A stretch of 64,000 bases of DNA from Polytrichum commune. Its lineage: Eukaryota; Streptophyta; Polytrichopsida; Polytrichales; Polytrichaceae. Each line of letters opens with the position of its first letter. Positions within the stretch are counted from its first letter, which is position 1. The position numbers were made by a program, and so were the translations under genes. Below the pieces are notes generated by a model. That model saw nothing but the letters and a program-made list of their open reading frames with translations. It searched no databases and had not been told where the DNA came from. The stretch spans positions 76,029,554 through 76,093,553 of the forward strand of contig OX485803.1 in the NCBI GenBank assembly GCA_950295325.1. Reading direction: 5' to 3'. Positions 24,609 through 35,350 of the stretch are shown piece by piece.

Positions 24609-24962
24609 TCAAGCGACACGCTGCGAAGGCTGATCTGACTTCCTATTTCCACAGATATCACATGGGATTTGAAGACATTTATGAGGTGGGTCCAAGTAAG
24701 ACAACTGTGGGGGGAAGCAAGGTGCGTCTTCTGGAACTCCTCCGAACTTGGCCACAGGATTTGCAGGAGGGGCATCACCCAAGTTATACGTCACTTGAGT
24801 GAACGTGATCCAATGCTGGACCACACTTCTGGAACTTGTCACTGACTCTGATCTTTTGCCGCAGGTGGTGGTGGATGGGGCGATGCAGTATTGAGGAGTG
24901 CGGGTGCCATCTCCACGTGGACGAGCGACTGGAGACAATTCAAGCAACTGTAGTGAAGCCAT
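24609..24962 (-). CDS. Family B: small protein with C-terminal HxCx4CxxCG signature
   Basis: 117 aa from the ATG at 24,960-24,962 in the good context ACCATGG. The frame stays open upstream to 25,160, but in paralogue C the matching upstream sequence has a stop, so MASLQLLELSP is the supported start. A Ser/Thr-rich middle (TRTPQYCIAPSTTTCGKRSE) is followed by SVVQHWITFTQVTYNLGDAP and DAPCFPPQLSY, then the signature PHKCLQIPCDICGN and a hydrophilic tail. About 65 per cent of residues match C, and length differences to C are whole codons. A minus-strand TATA box lies at 25,231-25,240, 269 bp upstream of the start. No signal peptide is seen. Unknown function, probably a lineage-specific family. 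Confidence 0.65.
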   Translation of the reverse strand: MASLQLLELSPVARPRGDGTRTPQYCIAPSTTTCGKRSESVTSSRSVVQHWITFTQVTYNLGDAPPANPVAKFGGVPEDAPCFPPQLSYLDPPHKCLQIPCDICGNRKSDQPSQRVA

Positions 24963-25230
24963 GGTGGTCTCGTGGAGACCTGATAGTATCCTTCCTTGCA
25001 ACTGAAGAGAACGGCTGAAATTGGAAGCAGAAAAAACGGTAGGGATCGAAGTAGATATCAAGAGTGGGTGCTTCGGTTGCAGTGGGAAGAATCTGAAAGT
25101 GCAGATTCGATCAGAAATGCACGCACTTCTCTGTAAATCGTGGAGCTGAGTGGGATTCAAGGCACTATTTGGAGTTGAGACAGATGCATGCTTGAAAGTC
25201 TAGTTTGTGAGATATGGGATTCATGCAAGC

Positions 25231-25240
25231 TTATATATAC
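25231..25240 (-). promoter_or_regulatory. TATA box of family B
   Basis: GTATATATAA read on the minus strand, followed by GCTTGC. The same block (TATATATAAGCTTGC) precedes C, and TATATAAACTTGCTTGCC precedes E, so it looks like a retained core promoter. Confidence 0.6.
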
Positions 25241-25306
25241 CTCGAGCTAGACCAAAAAATGACTTCTGTGATGCAACTCTCAATTTGGTTTTCCTTATCC
25301 ACTAAT

Positions 25307-25745
25307 CCGACATTCCCCAGACTATGTTTGACATATATTTGATGTTCGACTAAATCACATGAGTGCTGTGCTGTAAGCAGCTAGTTATCGTGCCAGAAAT
25401 TCAATATCGCTTTGCATTTCGGCTGACATTATCTAGAAAATGTTTCGGATCCTACAGTTGACCAGCAAGGATGAGAAGGCGCTCGACGTAATATCTTTGA
25501 AGTTAATTGAAATTGAGGTGGACAAGAACTTCTGTAAGCGGTAATTTCTCAGTAATATCCAGCTAATCCACTATTCCGACATTCCCCAAACGATGTTTGA
25601 CATTTATTTCGACGAATTCACACGAGTTCTTGTGAGCAGCCAATAATGCCAGAAGGGTCATTATCAATTTGAAAATCGACTGAAGATATTGTCTGAAACT
25701 TCTTACTACAGTTGACCAGGAATGATGTTAAGGCGCCTTAACATC
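25307..25745. repeat. Tandem duplication upstream of gene B
   Basis: Two diverged units (about 25,307-25,490 and 25,565-25,740) share CCGACATTCCCCA, ATGTTTGACAT, GCCAGAA and ACAGTTGACCAG. The matching region above gene C (29,800-29,970) has only one unit. The second unit ends in the palindrome at 25,708-25,761. Confidence 0.8.
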
Positions 25746-25761
25746 ATTCCTGGTCAACTGT
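25708..25761. repeat. Perfect 54-bp palindrome
   Basis: The left arm begins ACAGTTGACCAGG and ends AAGGC; the right arm is its exact reverse complement with no spacer, the centre GGCGCC lying at 25,732-25,737. The left arm is part of the duplicated GTTGACCAG region upstream of gene B; the right arm is an inverted copy of the same 27 bases. Confidence 0.95.
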
Positions 25762-26439
25762 TTCGAAAACAGGTGGAGGCCAGGCCGACCTTTATTTGAA
25801 ATTCATCCCGCAAATTAGTCCTCGCAGGGTCAAATTGGTGAAACTGAAAGATTAGTGATGATTTTTCTTCTCCTTTTGTGAGTAGTTTGCACAACTATAT
25901 CCAATTAAATTGTTATTTTGTGAAACGTGTTTTATTTAGTTCACCTTGTAAGTCTGGCGGAATCCAGATAATTATATAGCACCAGAATACCTCACTAAGG
26001 TGTACTGCACGAATTTTCCAGGTGCTGGAGATATCTATAGTGACATCCGTCGCTTGGAGTTCTACTTCGGGGCCGATTAACTCTTGTCTGTGCAGCATTT
26101 ATTGTGTCGACTTTCTTCCCACTTCATGCAGTCATACAGGGATAACAAGAAGACTGATGTCTTTAATTTGATGTCGACATTAACGTGTCATCAACAGTTT
26201 GGAGTCAGGCACTCGGATTCGTTAACGTGAGAAATCCTACACGTCGGACACAACCGAGGAATACACTGACTATTTTACAAGTAACTTGGAAGGATCATGT
26301 ATCCACAGAAGGCCTTACGTAGGATGCTGCGATGTACCAAATAAATTGTCTGATTCACAAGGGTGTATGAAGTAACGCAAAACTTCATTAGCATCACGTG
26401 TTGTAATTTTCAGTTGTCGGTGCAGAGATTCACTTCTGG

Positions 26440-26730
26440 GTCTCTCGAAGATTCAGTATACCGACTAAATAGGCCCCACAAATTTCTGGCCAAACTGCCA
26501 TCAACGACTCGAAGAATGTCTGACAGGTAATGACCACATGTTGTCCACTGGCCATTGGCCGTCATGCCGTCAACATATGATTAATATTTTAATATATTGA
26601 TATTTAGAGATTTTGTCAATTTTCAATGAGGGAGCTAGGACCAGCCTCCAGTTAATTGGATCTTCAGAATGGAATTAGCAAGCCTCTGATGCATCAATGC
26701 ACGCTGGCTCCTGGAGGAGTATGAGGGTTT
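26440..26730. repeat. Three-copy repeat with CCTCCAG/CTGGAGG arms, copy 1
   Basis: Copies lie at about 26,440-26,730, 30,180-30,450 and 31,420-31,665. Shared parts are TTCTGGCCAAA, CCACTGGCC and a foldback with CCTCCAG (26,645-26,651) and CTGGAGG (26,711-26,717). Inside the foldback TGATGCATCAATGCACGCT is common to copies 1 and 2 but missing from copy 3. Confidence 0.8.
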
Positions 26731-27932
26731 AGGTGGAAAGAATTCATTACGAATGTGCACTCACCACACCTTCACTGTCTTTTACAGTTTAATTTTCTCA
26801 ATCCAGGCTGCAAGCGCATGATTTTGTACCTTATCCTTGTTTCTGCAATTTCCACGAAGATGGTTTTACCACGGCGTCCAGATGAGTTCTTCAGCTCAAC
26901 AATCTCAAAAACGCCAGTCCGCCAAAATGATCGTCAGAAATGAGCAGAATAATCTCACCAGAATAATTGGCAATCTTCTCGTTTTGCCTTGCAGAAGAAT
27001 CTCACCAACATATCCACGAGTGATTCTTGCTCCAGATAGCTCAAGATATAAAAAGTGGCAACAGTGTGGTGATGATTTTGCAAGACAGGACATTTCACCA
27101 AATTAGCAAGTTAGGCCAGTGGGTTTAGTCCTAATGACTGCCAAAGCATACGCGTAGTCGATGCCGATGGCCACCTCCATGAGAGAAAATCAATCACAGT
27201 TGAAGGTGATCTGTTACTAATTAATATCAATTTTTTGTTGTATTGAGCATTAATAAACTCCAGAAGCAGATTAATGTGAGGTGCAATGCTGGATCCTTTA
27301 GTCAGAACCTCTTGGCGCGCAGAACCTCACTAGAACTAGAAGACCATTTTTGGGTTCGGAGACGACCCACTAAATCCCTTCACAAGCATTGAAGACTTAG
27401 GATTCGTTGAAGTGCATTGGCGACTCAATTGTTGAGATTAATCGTGATTAGAGCTCTCACATCAAGGCAAAAAGATTAAGCGCAGCAACGTACAGGAATT
27501 TCTATCCATTCCCAGGCAGTGGCTTTTTAATTTCCAGGAGGCTCCCGTGCAGGGGAGGTCAATCTTCACACGGAACTTATGGGAAGCCCTGGCGCCGTAG
27601 GTATAATCGACCCTGGCGACAGAACTTTGAATCCACACCCACCTGGGAGGATGTCTTATCCAATGACTACAATAGCACCTACAGTGGGACCTCCACCTGC
27701 TACAGATTTCTATGGCTCGTATTCCAAAAGGGATTGACCAATTGGAGCATTTCCACCCTAATTCACCGACACCAGTTCGTGAGGATGATCAACACCTTTT
27801 GATTTCCTACGAAACTGCGTGCTCACCATCCCTCATTACCTTCTGGTTAATTACTGTACACCACGAATTCATCAAATTAAATTGATATTCGTGAGCTGGT
27901 GAGTGATTTTCTTGATAAGATATTCCCGCGTA

Positions 27933-27960
27933 CCCGATGCACAACTATATATGCATCGGG
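27933..27960. repeat. Conserved small hairpin, copy 2
   Basis: CCCGATGCA and TGCATCGGG with a 10-nt loop. The arms match copy 1 at 23,163, while loop length and sequence differ. Confidence 0.7.
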
Positions 27961-29096
27961 GAATGCATTCATAACAAAAGCATCAAAACCCTGAAGCCAG
28001 AAAATCATCCCATGAATAATTTTCGGTTGGCAAGCAAGTTATAGAGAGAGTGTTGAAACAAATTGTGGTCGCTAGAAGTCTTTGACAATTTTTGACCCCA
28101 TTGTCTGTAGCATTTCGCGCTACAGTGATCAGTTACAGTTGTGACATTCATGGGAGGAATCTTAAGAGTATGGGTCGATGAGTCAGTTAGTACCGGACCT
28201 TCTGAGGACCTTCTCAAAGGCACATAATTCGGCCTTCAAACATGCGAATGACATTTGCTTGACGTTCATAATTGAAAAAACTTAAGATCATAGCATCCCT
28301 GTGGAACCTGTGTCGGTCCAATTCCAATTATTCAATTGTTGGTTCGTTTTTGGAAGATGACGCTGGTCAGGCTAATTCCAATTTTTCTGCGCGAATCGAA
28401 TTTTTTCCCCATGTGGTAATTTGCCCATATTATGTTGCTTGTGTGGTGTCCTCTCACCAGCAAACTGTGGGATAATGAACAGGTAATAAGGCATCCAGGA
28501 CTTAACTTTACTGACAGTAAATGCTATCCCTTCTCAACGTCACAGCAGACAATGGATTTTATAGTACAAAGAGTATAATGCTTGATATCTACTTCATGAG
28601 AAATTAATGAACCTGCCGCATATGCATAGTGCTGCATATATATCATGGTTAGAGATGAAATTAATATGTGTAATATGTCATGAAGTCAACAATGTCCGAG
28701 TCACATCAGACACCAAGTTATACCAAATTATGGCATTAATATAAATCAAGCCGAGGCGATGGACAATTGCAACCTGCAGCTCTAACTCGTAGTCTCCTAA
28801 TAAGCACACTCGGTTGTACAAAATACACTTAAATAATTTACATCTGTTACTAGCTTACATCTTCTCAACCTCCTAAAAATTCACCTGAGTTCTGTACATA
28901 CATATAAGAAAGCTCAACTGATGGAAATGCTGATGATGTATGAGCTCTGGCCTTCCATCACGGATTTAACTTTACAGGTACAATACCAGCATGCCAGAAC
29001 TGTACATTACTAGAATATAGCTACACCAATCAAATCATATAATATTTGTGATCCTTACTGTACAAACTTGGCGAAATTGCATGCGTTCGTACTAGA

Positions 29097-29462
29097 TCAA
29101 GCGGCACGCTGCGCAGGCTGATCGGGCATCCCCTTTCCACAGGTATCGCAGAACAACTTCCCTTTACACTGATGAGGTGCGTCCTTTTCACCATATGAGA
29201 ACTGTGGCGGAAAGCAAGGTGCGTCTTCTCCAACTTCTCTGAACTTGGCCACAGAATATGCAGGAGGGGCATCATCCAAGTTATACGCCACTTGAGTGAA
29301 TGTGATCCCATGCTGGACCACACTTCTGGAAGTTGACACTGAATCTGATCTTTTGAGACAGGTGGTGGTGGATGAGGCGATGCAGTTATGAGGGCCGCAG
29401 GTTCCATCTCCACGTCGAGCCACGACTGGAGGAGACATTTTGACCAACTGTAGTGAAGCCAT
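29097..29462 (-). CDS. Family C: small protein with C-terminal HxC...CxxCG signature
   Basis: 121 aa from ATG 29,460-29,462 (ACCATGG context), beginning MASLQLVKMSP. It is the paralogue of B in the second duplicated segment: SVVQHGITFTQVAYNLDDAP and EDAPCFPPQFSY are nearly identical to B. The signature is PHQCKGKLFCDTCGKG, with five instead of four residues between the first two cysteines. The tail DQPAQRAA parallels DQPSQRVA in B. A TATATATAAGC core promoter lies at 29,721-29,730. A longer second frame overlaps this gene on the same strand (29,030-29,809); I prefer this frame because its signature recurs in A, D, E and F. Function unknown. Confidence 0.65.
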   Translation of the reverse strand: MASLQLVKMSPPVVARRGDGTCGPHNCIASSTTTCLKRSDSVSTSRSVVQHGITFTQVAYNLDDAPPAYSVAKFREVGEDAPCFPPQFSYGEKDAPHQCKGKLFCDTCGKGMPDQPAQRAA

Positions 29463-29720
29463 GGTGGTCTAGTGTGGTGCTTGTCTCCTTCCTTGCAAAT
29501 GAAGAGAAGAGCTGAACTTGCAAGCAGAAACACTGGTAGGGAAATATTGTTCACGAGCGGATGAATTGGTGGCAGTGGGAAGAATCTGATGAAATTGAGG
29601 ATCCGATTCAAGTAAAGCTGATGAGAATGCGCTATCGTGAAGCTGAGTGGGATTAGAGGCTGTGTTAGATTTGAGATAGATGATTGAAAGTGCTTGTGAG
29701 ATATGGGATTGTCAGCAAGC

Positions 29721-29730
29721 TTATATATAC
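29721..29730 (-). promoter_or_regulatory. TATA box of family C
   Basis: GTATATATAA on the minus strand, followed by GCTTGC as upstream of B; 259 bp from the ATG. Confidence 0.6.
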
Positions 29731-30179
29731 TTCGAGATGGACGAAAACAATAGAGAAGGTCTGTAAGCGTGGAATTTTCAAATTTTTCCCTTATCCACAA
29801 TTCCGACATTCCAAATGATGTTTGACATTTATTTCATCTCTGAATTCAATTCTGTGGTCGGACAGCCAGTAAGTTATGACAGAAGGTTTATTATCGTTTC
29901 GAAATTTGGCTGAATTTATTCGGAAACTCAATCCTGCAGTTGACCACAATAGATGATCAGGCGCAGAGGTCAATTGTGTTCTTGATATGATATGAGTTCT
30001 TAATTGGGTTCTTGATATGAACACCCGCTTCAAAGTATTTGCATCTTACAACATTCTCCAATATCTGTGTGATTTTATCCATGTTCTTATATTTGTAACT
30101 GTCTCAAAATGCCGAAAAAGTCCCAAATTAACGAATATTACTTGAAGTCATATATCCACAGAAGGTCTTCCGTATCATA

Positions 30180-30450
30180 CCGATCCCATACCAACTAATA
30201 GCCCGCACAGAATTCTGGCCAAATAAACCACCCTCCACGAATGTCTGTCACAGATATTAATGATCCTATGTTTTCCACTGGCCATCCGTGGGTCTGATCC
30301 CATGTCCTCAAAACATAAAATAAAAAGATTCCTGAATTATTCTTGGGGGAGCTTGGACCTGCCTCCAGTTAATTGGATTTGAAGGATGGCACTAGCAAGC
30401 GTGTGATGCATCAATGCACGCTGCCTCCTGGAGGAGTACATAGTCACAAT
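30180..30450. repeat. Three-copy repeat, copy 2
   Basis: Arms CCTCCAG at 30,362-30,368 and CTGGAGG at 30,428-30,434. It contains GCGTGTGATGCATCAATGCACGC, itself nearly self-complementary, as seen at 30,399-30,421. Confidence 0.8.
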
Positions 30451-31419
30451 TACATTTGGTCACTAGACTTGACTTCTGATTGATCCATGACAACATGGAC
30501 AGTGTACATGAATCCAAATTTTCACGGTGTAGCTCAGTTTCAGTTAATTTCTGAGATTACTAATTTCAGGGTGGGTCATGTCGGGCCATATCCTTGATTG
30601 TCGAGCGTATCCTGGATTTAGCTTTGTCATTGGCCCTCGATCCAAGATTTGAAGCATAGAGCTCGGGTTAGAAAGAAAATTATGTAATGACGAATCCAAG
30701 ATTGCATACAGTAGTCTCTAAGTCCTAATTGCAGGGTCAAATTGGTGAGAATTAACGATGTTTAGTGAATAGTCTGTTGCGACTTGTTTGCACAACTTTA
30801 TTCATTGGATACTTTTGTGAAGTTATTGTTGTTTAGCTCACCTTGTACTTCTGGTGGACTTCAGAAAAAATTGAACCAGAGTACGCCACTAACTTGTTGC
30901 ACTGCAGGAAAGTTCCAGGTGCTGGAGATAGTGATAGTGGCGCTTGGAGTAATTCGGAAACTACGAACTCTTGCGTTTGCGGAATTTGTGTCTGATTTCC
31001 TCATACTTCAAGCAGTCATGTGAGGATACAAGAAGACTGAAATCTTCATCGCTGACACTAATTGTGCCGCAGTTAAAGGACCTAAAGTGTCCACAGGTTA
31101 GAGTGATCCATTCGGATTCGTTAAGGTGAGAAGTTCTGCAGGTCAAACACAGCCGAGGAATACATTGACTATTCCATCAGTAACCCGGAAGAGTCGTGTA
31201 TCCATAGACGGTATCACGTAAGATGGTGTGATGTACCATATAAATGTGTCTGTTTTGTCTGTTTCACGAATGTCTATTTTGTGCAAGCTGTCTCATCGAA
31301 GCCAAAACTGGTTTACAGAAGGATTCCAACTCAAGAAGCGCAACCCAGTCAAACCTTCGTTTGCATCACGTGTTGATATTTCCAGTGGTTGATGCACAGA
31401 TCCAATTGTGGGCCTCTTG

Positions 31420-31665
31420 GAGATTTATTACACCGACTAACAGTCGTCCCCAAAGTTCTTGCCAAACCACCGTCAACTTCCGCACCAGCAACAATGTCTG
31501 TCTTAGACAATGACCCCATGTCCACTGGCGGCCATGCCCATGCCCGTCACCTGAGATCTAAAGATATATACAGAAAGTTTCATGGCGGAGGTCCAACCTC
31601 CAGTTTGAATTATCAGCATGTAATTAGCAAGCTTGTGATGGTCCTGGAGGAGTACATGTTCACAA
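31420..31665. repeat. Three-copy repeat, copy 3
   Basis: Arms CCTCCAG at 31,597-31,603 and CTGGAGG at 31,644-31,650; the central TGATGCATCAATGCA block present in the other copies is lost. Confidence 0.75.
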
Positions 31666-32365
31666 AATCCGGGCATGACTACACTTGACACAAATCCACA
31701 ATAGCACAATGTGGCTCACATTGTAGCTAATTTTCGCTAATTTCACGTGCGGCGGTAATTTCAGGTGGATGTCAAAATTGAGCACAATAAAAAAATTCTT
31801 CTCGTTTGTTTTCCTACCTATACATTTTCAGAACAACTTCACCCACTATATCGAGTAATTCTTGATTCATGTGGCTCGAGATATCAAAAATTGTACCAAT
31901 TTGGTCAATAATTTTGCAAGAGTCCATGACATTTCACTAAGATATCCAATTAATCCAGTTTCTACACAATCCAATGAACATGGCAATGTTTATCCCCAAC
32001 TGCCAACGAATACTCGTAGTCAAAGACTAATCGAGGTCAATATTGCCCATGGCAAGCTGCCTGTGCTTCATGAGAGAAAACCATTGAAAGGTGAAGGAGG
32101 TCTGTTATTAATTAATACCATTTTTGTGTTGTATTGAGCGTGAAGTTACTGCAAGAACGGATTGCAGTGAGAGTGTTGTCTCTAAAATACATGAACCTTT
32201 ATAATAGTCAGCATTTTTTGGCGCGCAAAAAGGGCATTAGTACTGGAAGTAAAATTTTTGGGTTTGGAGACGAGCCACTTATTACCCTGTACACTTATCG
32301 ATGAATTAGTGTTAGAAGTGCGTTGAGAATTAATGGCGACCAGAGCTTCCGCATGATTCAAGTAC

Positions 32366-34301
32366 AGAATTGTTGGTAACCTGGCAGCTTTCTTTAGAGC
32401 GTAAACCACTGATATGCAGTTATCTTGCAATTCTTTCCAGAGTTGCATGTGATCACACTTCCAACCTCGCCATAATTTGACCCTTCTCTTATACAGACAC
32501 GGTATCAATTGGCCAGTCTGCACAGAATTGGGGATTGATACAACAACCAAAAAAACTCCACATTGACAATACACTACCTCTATCATGAAATCTTGCAATG
32601 CTCTTGAAGATCACCAAGTCAGGGATGTTGGACTCGAATAAGTTCTCAGTTGCAATTCCACTCAGTTATCCTGGAGCAACACGACGCTGATGCAGGTCGA
32701 CACTATATGTAAACCTCTTAAGGGTCTGCACACATATTACTCTCAGCAGACTGCATTCATGTCGAACCAAGTCACTAATTGAACGTGCGCAGAAACCTTG
32801 GGCTGCCAATGGCGGCCACGTACATCTGGAGATTTCCAGGCGATTTAAGAATACTAAATTTCATTCATACGCAGCTCTACAGCCCTCAGCTTCTCCGAAT
32901 GTTCTCAAGACATTTAGGGTTAGTAATTTCCACGAAAGTGACCTCCACAAGTAATGCAAATAATCCTGCGTGACCATAATTGCCTCTAAAGAAGCCCTAC
33001 CATTCTCATTTTTCCTAAACTGCCTCCTTCGAACTAACATAGAAGCTGGAAATCAACGTCTCTGCCACGTAATCCATACATCCACCGCCAACAGAAGCAA
33101 GTCTGCATGGTTCAACCCGCTCATTGGCGGGGGAAATGGATCATTTTGCTATTACGAGCCATGATCTTTTACTTTGATCCGTAAGAAGTAGATCCTTGTG
33201 TGAAGGCCGAAAAGTCGGCTGTGCATCGAGTATTACATAACAAACTTGATCAATGCAACTTACAGCTGCCACTCACTTAACCCATTATTTTCCAACTTAT
33301 CCACAACAACTTAATGACTGGCCAGAAAATGGGGAACTTCAAAATTTGACAAGTCAATGACCTCAATACGATGATTATTTGACAAGGACGACTACCTAGA
33401 ATTTTGCAGAGTTCTGCAAGAGGAAATTTATTACTTACCGTCTCACCTCTGAAGTGAACGGAACGATGTTTTGGACAGATAATAATTAGCTGTTCATGGT
33501 GGCTGCAATATTATAGTAGCTCTTATAAATACAAGATGGCTTCGTAAAAGGAGAAAGGCAAGTCTTACACGAGGAACTCCCCAACAAAACTGTTGTGATC
33601 CTCCAAAAAATGTTGCATTCACCAAAAAGCACCAAAATGCGGAAAGGACGTAATTTTCTTGAATTGTGGTTAGTAAAGATGACAACATAACGTATCCGAC
33701 AGGTCTCAACTTTTATAAAAATTGAGTGTAAAGAATACTTGTTTTAAATATCCATCACATATGTATCGAGTCAATCTACACAAAAATCAGAGCAGCATTA
33801 TAAGAAATTACTGGATCTATAATCTGCAGAGACTTTCATGCACTATCAGCTCTAGCTATCTTCTTGTCTGAGGCAATCTCTAGAACCACGTACTGGAGAA
33901 AGATATAAAAAAATGTAGGCCTCATGTACTGCAAAACAATTACATTTTTCAATATTTTTTCTCAAAAAGGTTTGCTGGACATAGTATAACACACTCAGAT
34001 CACTTCAACCTGAGTGTTGTGCCCTGATAACACCCATCATAAATATATGGCAAGTCTAGGAGAACATCATCACTCTCGAAAATCAGAACGCTATATATGA
34101 AATTAGAATCTATTTACATAAAGTGCTATATATTAGGCTATAAACTATGTATATAGGTATACAACGCTCGACGAAGCACATCAACCTTGAAGAAGAGTGC
34201 TTACAACTTATTTAGTAAAGGTTCAACCTTTCGATTAAATCATTCATGAAAGAATTTGCTGTGAATGGAGTCAATTGAGTGTCTGATCGATCAGCGTCAA
34301 T
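32366..34301. other. Intergenic, no gene seen
   Basis: AT-rich sequence with only short open frames that lack any family resemblance. Confidence 0.4.
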
Positions 34302-34622
34302 CTACCATCGTCGCCCACAAATGCTGCAGGGAATGTTCCTGCAGTCGTGAGATTTGTCCGGAAAGGAAACTTGACAAGGAAACGACTGATCAGACTGATC
34401 ATTATCATTCTTGTGGACATCTGCACGTGCCATTTCAACGTGATCGAAGATACTGATCAGGCTCTCGAAAATCGTTTCAAGCTGAGTACTTGGGGGATTC
34501 AGTGAATCATGTTGTTTTCTGGTTTCCACGAAATCTAGCCGGAAGCTGTCGTGACCCCTGTTGTGCAGATCCCTGACACTGGCGTTGATCAGTTGCGTCT
34601 GGAGAAGTGATCCGGACGCCAT
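34302..34622 (-). CDS. Family D: small protein with C-terminal HxCx4CxxCG signature
   Basis: 106 aa from the ATG at 34,620-34,622, MASGSLLQTQLINASV. The start matches MASELNLQTQLML of family F, which supports it over upstream in-frame ATGs (the open frame continues to 34,940). The middle is helical and acidic (STQLETIFESLISIFDHVE). The end SFPCQVSFPDKSHDC is followed by CRNIPCSICGRRW, the shared signature with basic and Trp residues at the end as in A. No signal peptide is visible. Function unknown. Confidence 0.6.
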   Translation of the reverse strand: MASGSLLQTQLINASVRDLHNRGHDSFRLDFVETRKQHDSLNPPSTQLETIFESLISIFDHVEMARADVHKNDNDQSDQSFPCQVSFPDKSHDCRNIPCSICGRRW

Positions 34623-34884
34623 GCTTGTTGAATGTGAGATTAACTGAGAAATTCTTTCCGGAATTGTACTGTGATGAGAATATGACGGAGTCAGAGCTCT
34701 AGAGCTGGAGAATGGAAAGAACGAAAAGAGTGAAGAATTGACTTTGAAGCTCAAGAATTGCAGGTGCGATAGGGCAGCACTACGTACAGATAGAGTCGAT
34801 GAACTTGAAATTGTGAGAGCAGATCCACCAATTTGTTCACATCTTATAACACCTGAATGTGTTAGCGTCGGGATCTGAAGTGAA

Positions 34885-35350
34885 CCAATAAATGGATAGA
34901 CTGGGCCCACCCGAATGTTGGAGGTTACGCAAAACCACATGGGAGAATTTCACCTTAACCAAACATGATATCAAAAATGTTGGAAAACGTTGCTGCTCGG
35001 AAATTAGTACCAGTCTATGACAGGAATTAGTAAAAAGCGATTAGTCGATGGATAGATAAGGCCCACCCAAATATTGGAGGTTATGCAAAACCACCACATC
35101 CTAGAATATCACCCCAATTGAACAATTCTATCAAGAATGTTAGAAGCAACTTAATGATCCTAGTCAATTATCCAGAATCGAATGCTGGAATTTCATCCTA
35201 ATTTGATTAACATTCTGTCGAAAATGTTAAGCTAAGTTGCTGTGATGATTGATTGGATCGTCAAGGCCCACCCGAATGTTGGAGATTATGCAAAACCACA
35301 TCCTGGGATTTGACCGAAATTTGATTAACATTCTGTCAGGAGTGTGATGA
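34885..35350. repeat. Tandem repeats upstream of gene D
   Basis: Three clear units contain GGCCCACCCGAATGTTGGAG-like sequence (about 34,905, 35,060 and 35,265), each followed by TATGCAAAACCAC. A partial fourth unit lies at about 35,165-35,240. Two units share TTTGATTAACATTCTGTC. Unit spacing is about 155-205 bp. The block lies 5' of gene D and might include part of its promoter. Confidence 0.8.

Larger units (their letters stand above)
22520..27470. repeat. Tandem segmental duplication, unit 1 (~4.9 kb)
   Basis: This segment resembles 27,480-32,365 in the same order. Matched landmarks are: TTTCCAGGAGGCTTCCGTGC (22,580) with its partner at 27,532; the CCGATGCA hairpin (23,163 with 27,933); CACATCAGACACC (24,142 with 28,700); gene B with gene C; CCAGGTGCTGGAGATA (26,019 with 30,916); GTGATGTACCA-like (26,330 with 31,227); GGCGCGCA (27,314 with 32,220). 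The offset is 4.6-4.95 kb, varying with indels. Non-coding parts have diverged greatly, so the duplication is old. Confidence 0.88.
27480..32365. repeat. Tandem segmental duplication, unit 2 (~4.9 kb)
   Basis: Partner of unit 1. It contains gene C and, in addition, an extra copy of the CCTCCAG/CTGGAGG repeat and of the TATCCACAGAAGG segment at about 30,145-30,450, making a local duplication within the unit. Apart from gene C it holds no supported gene. Confidence 0.88.
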
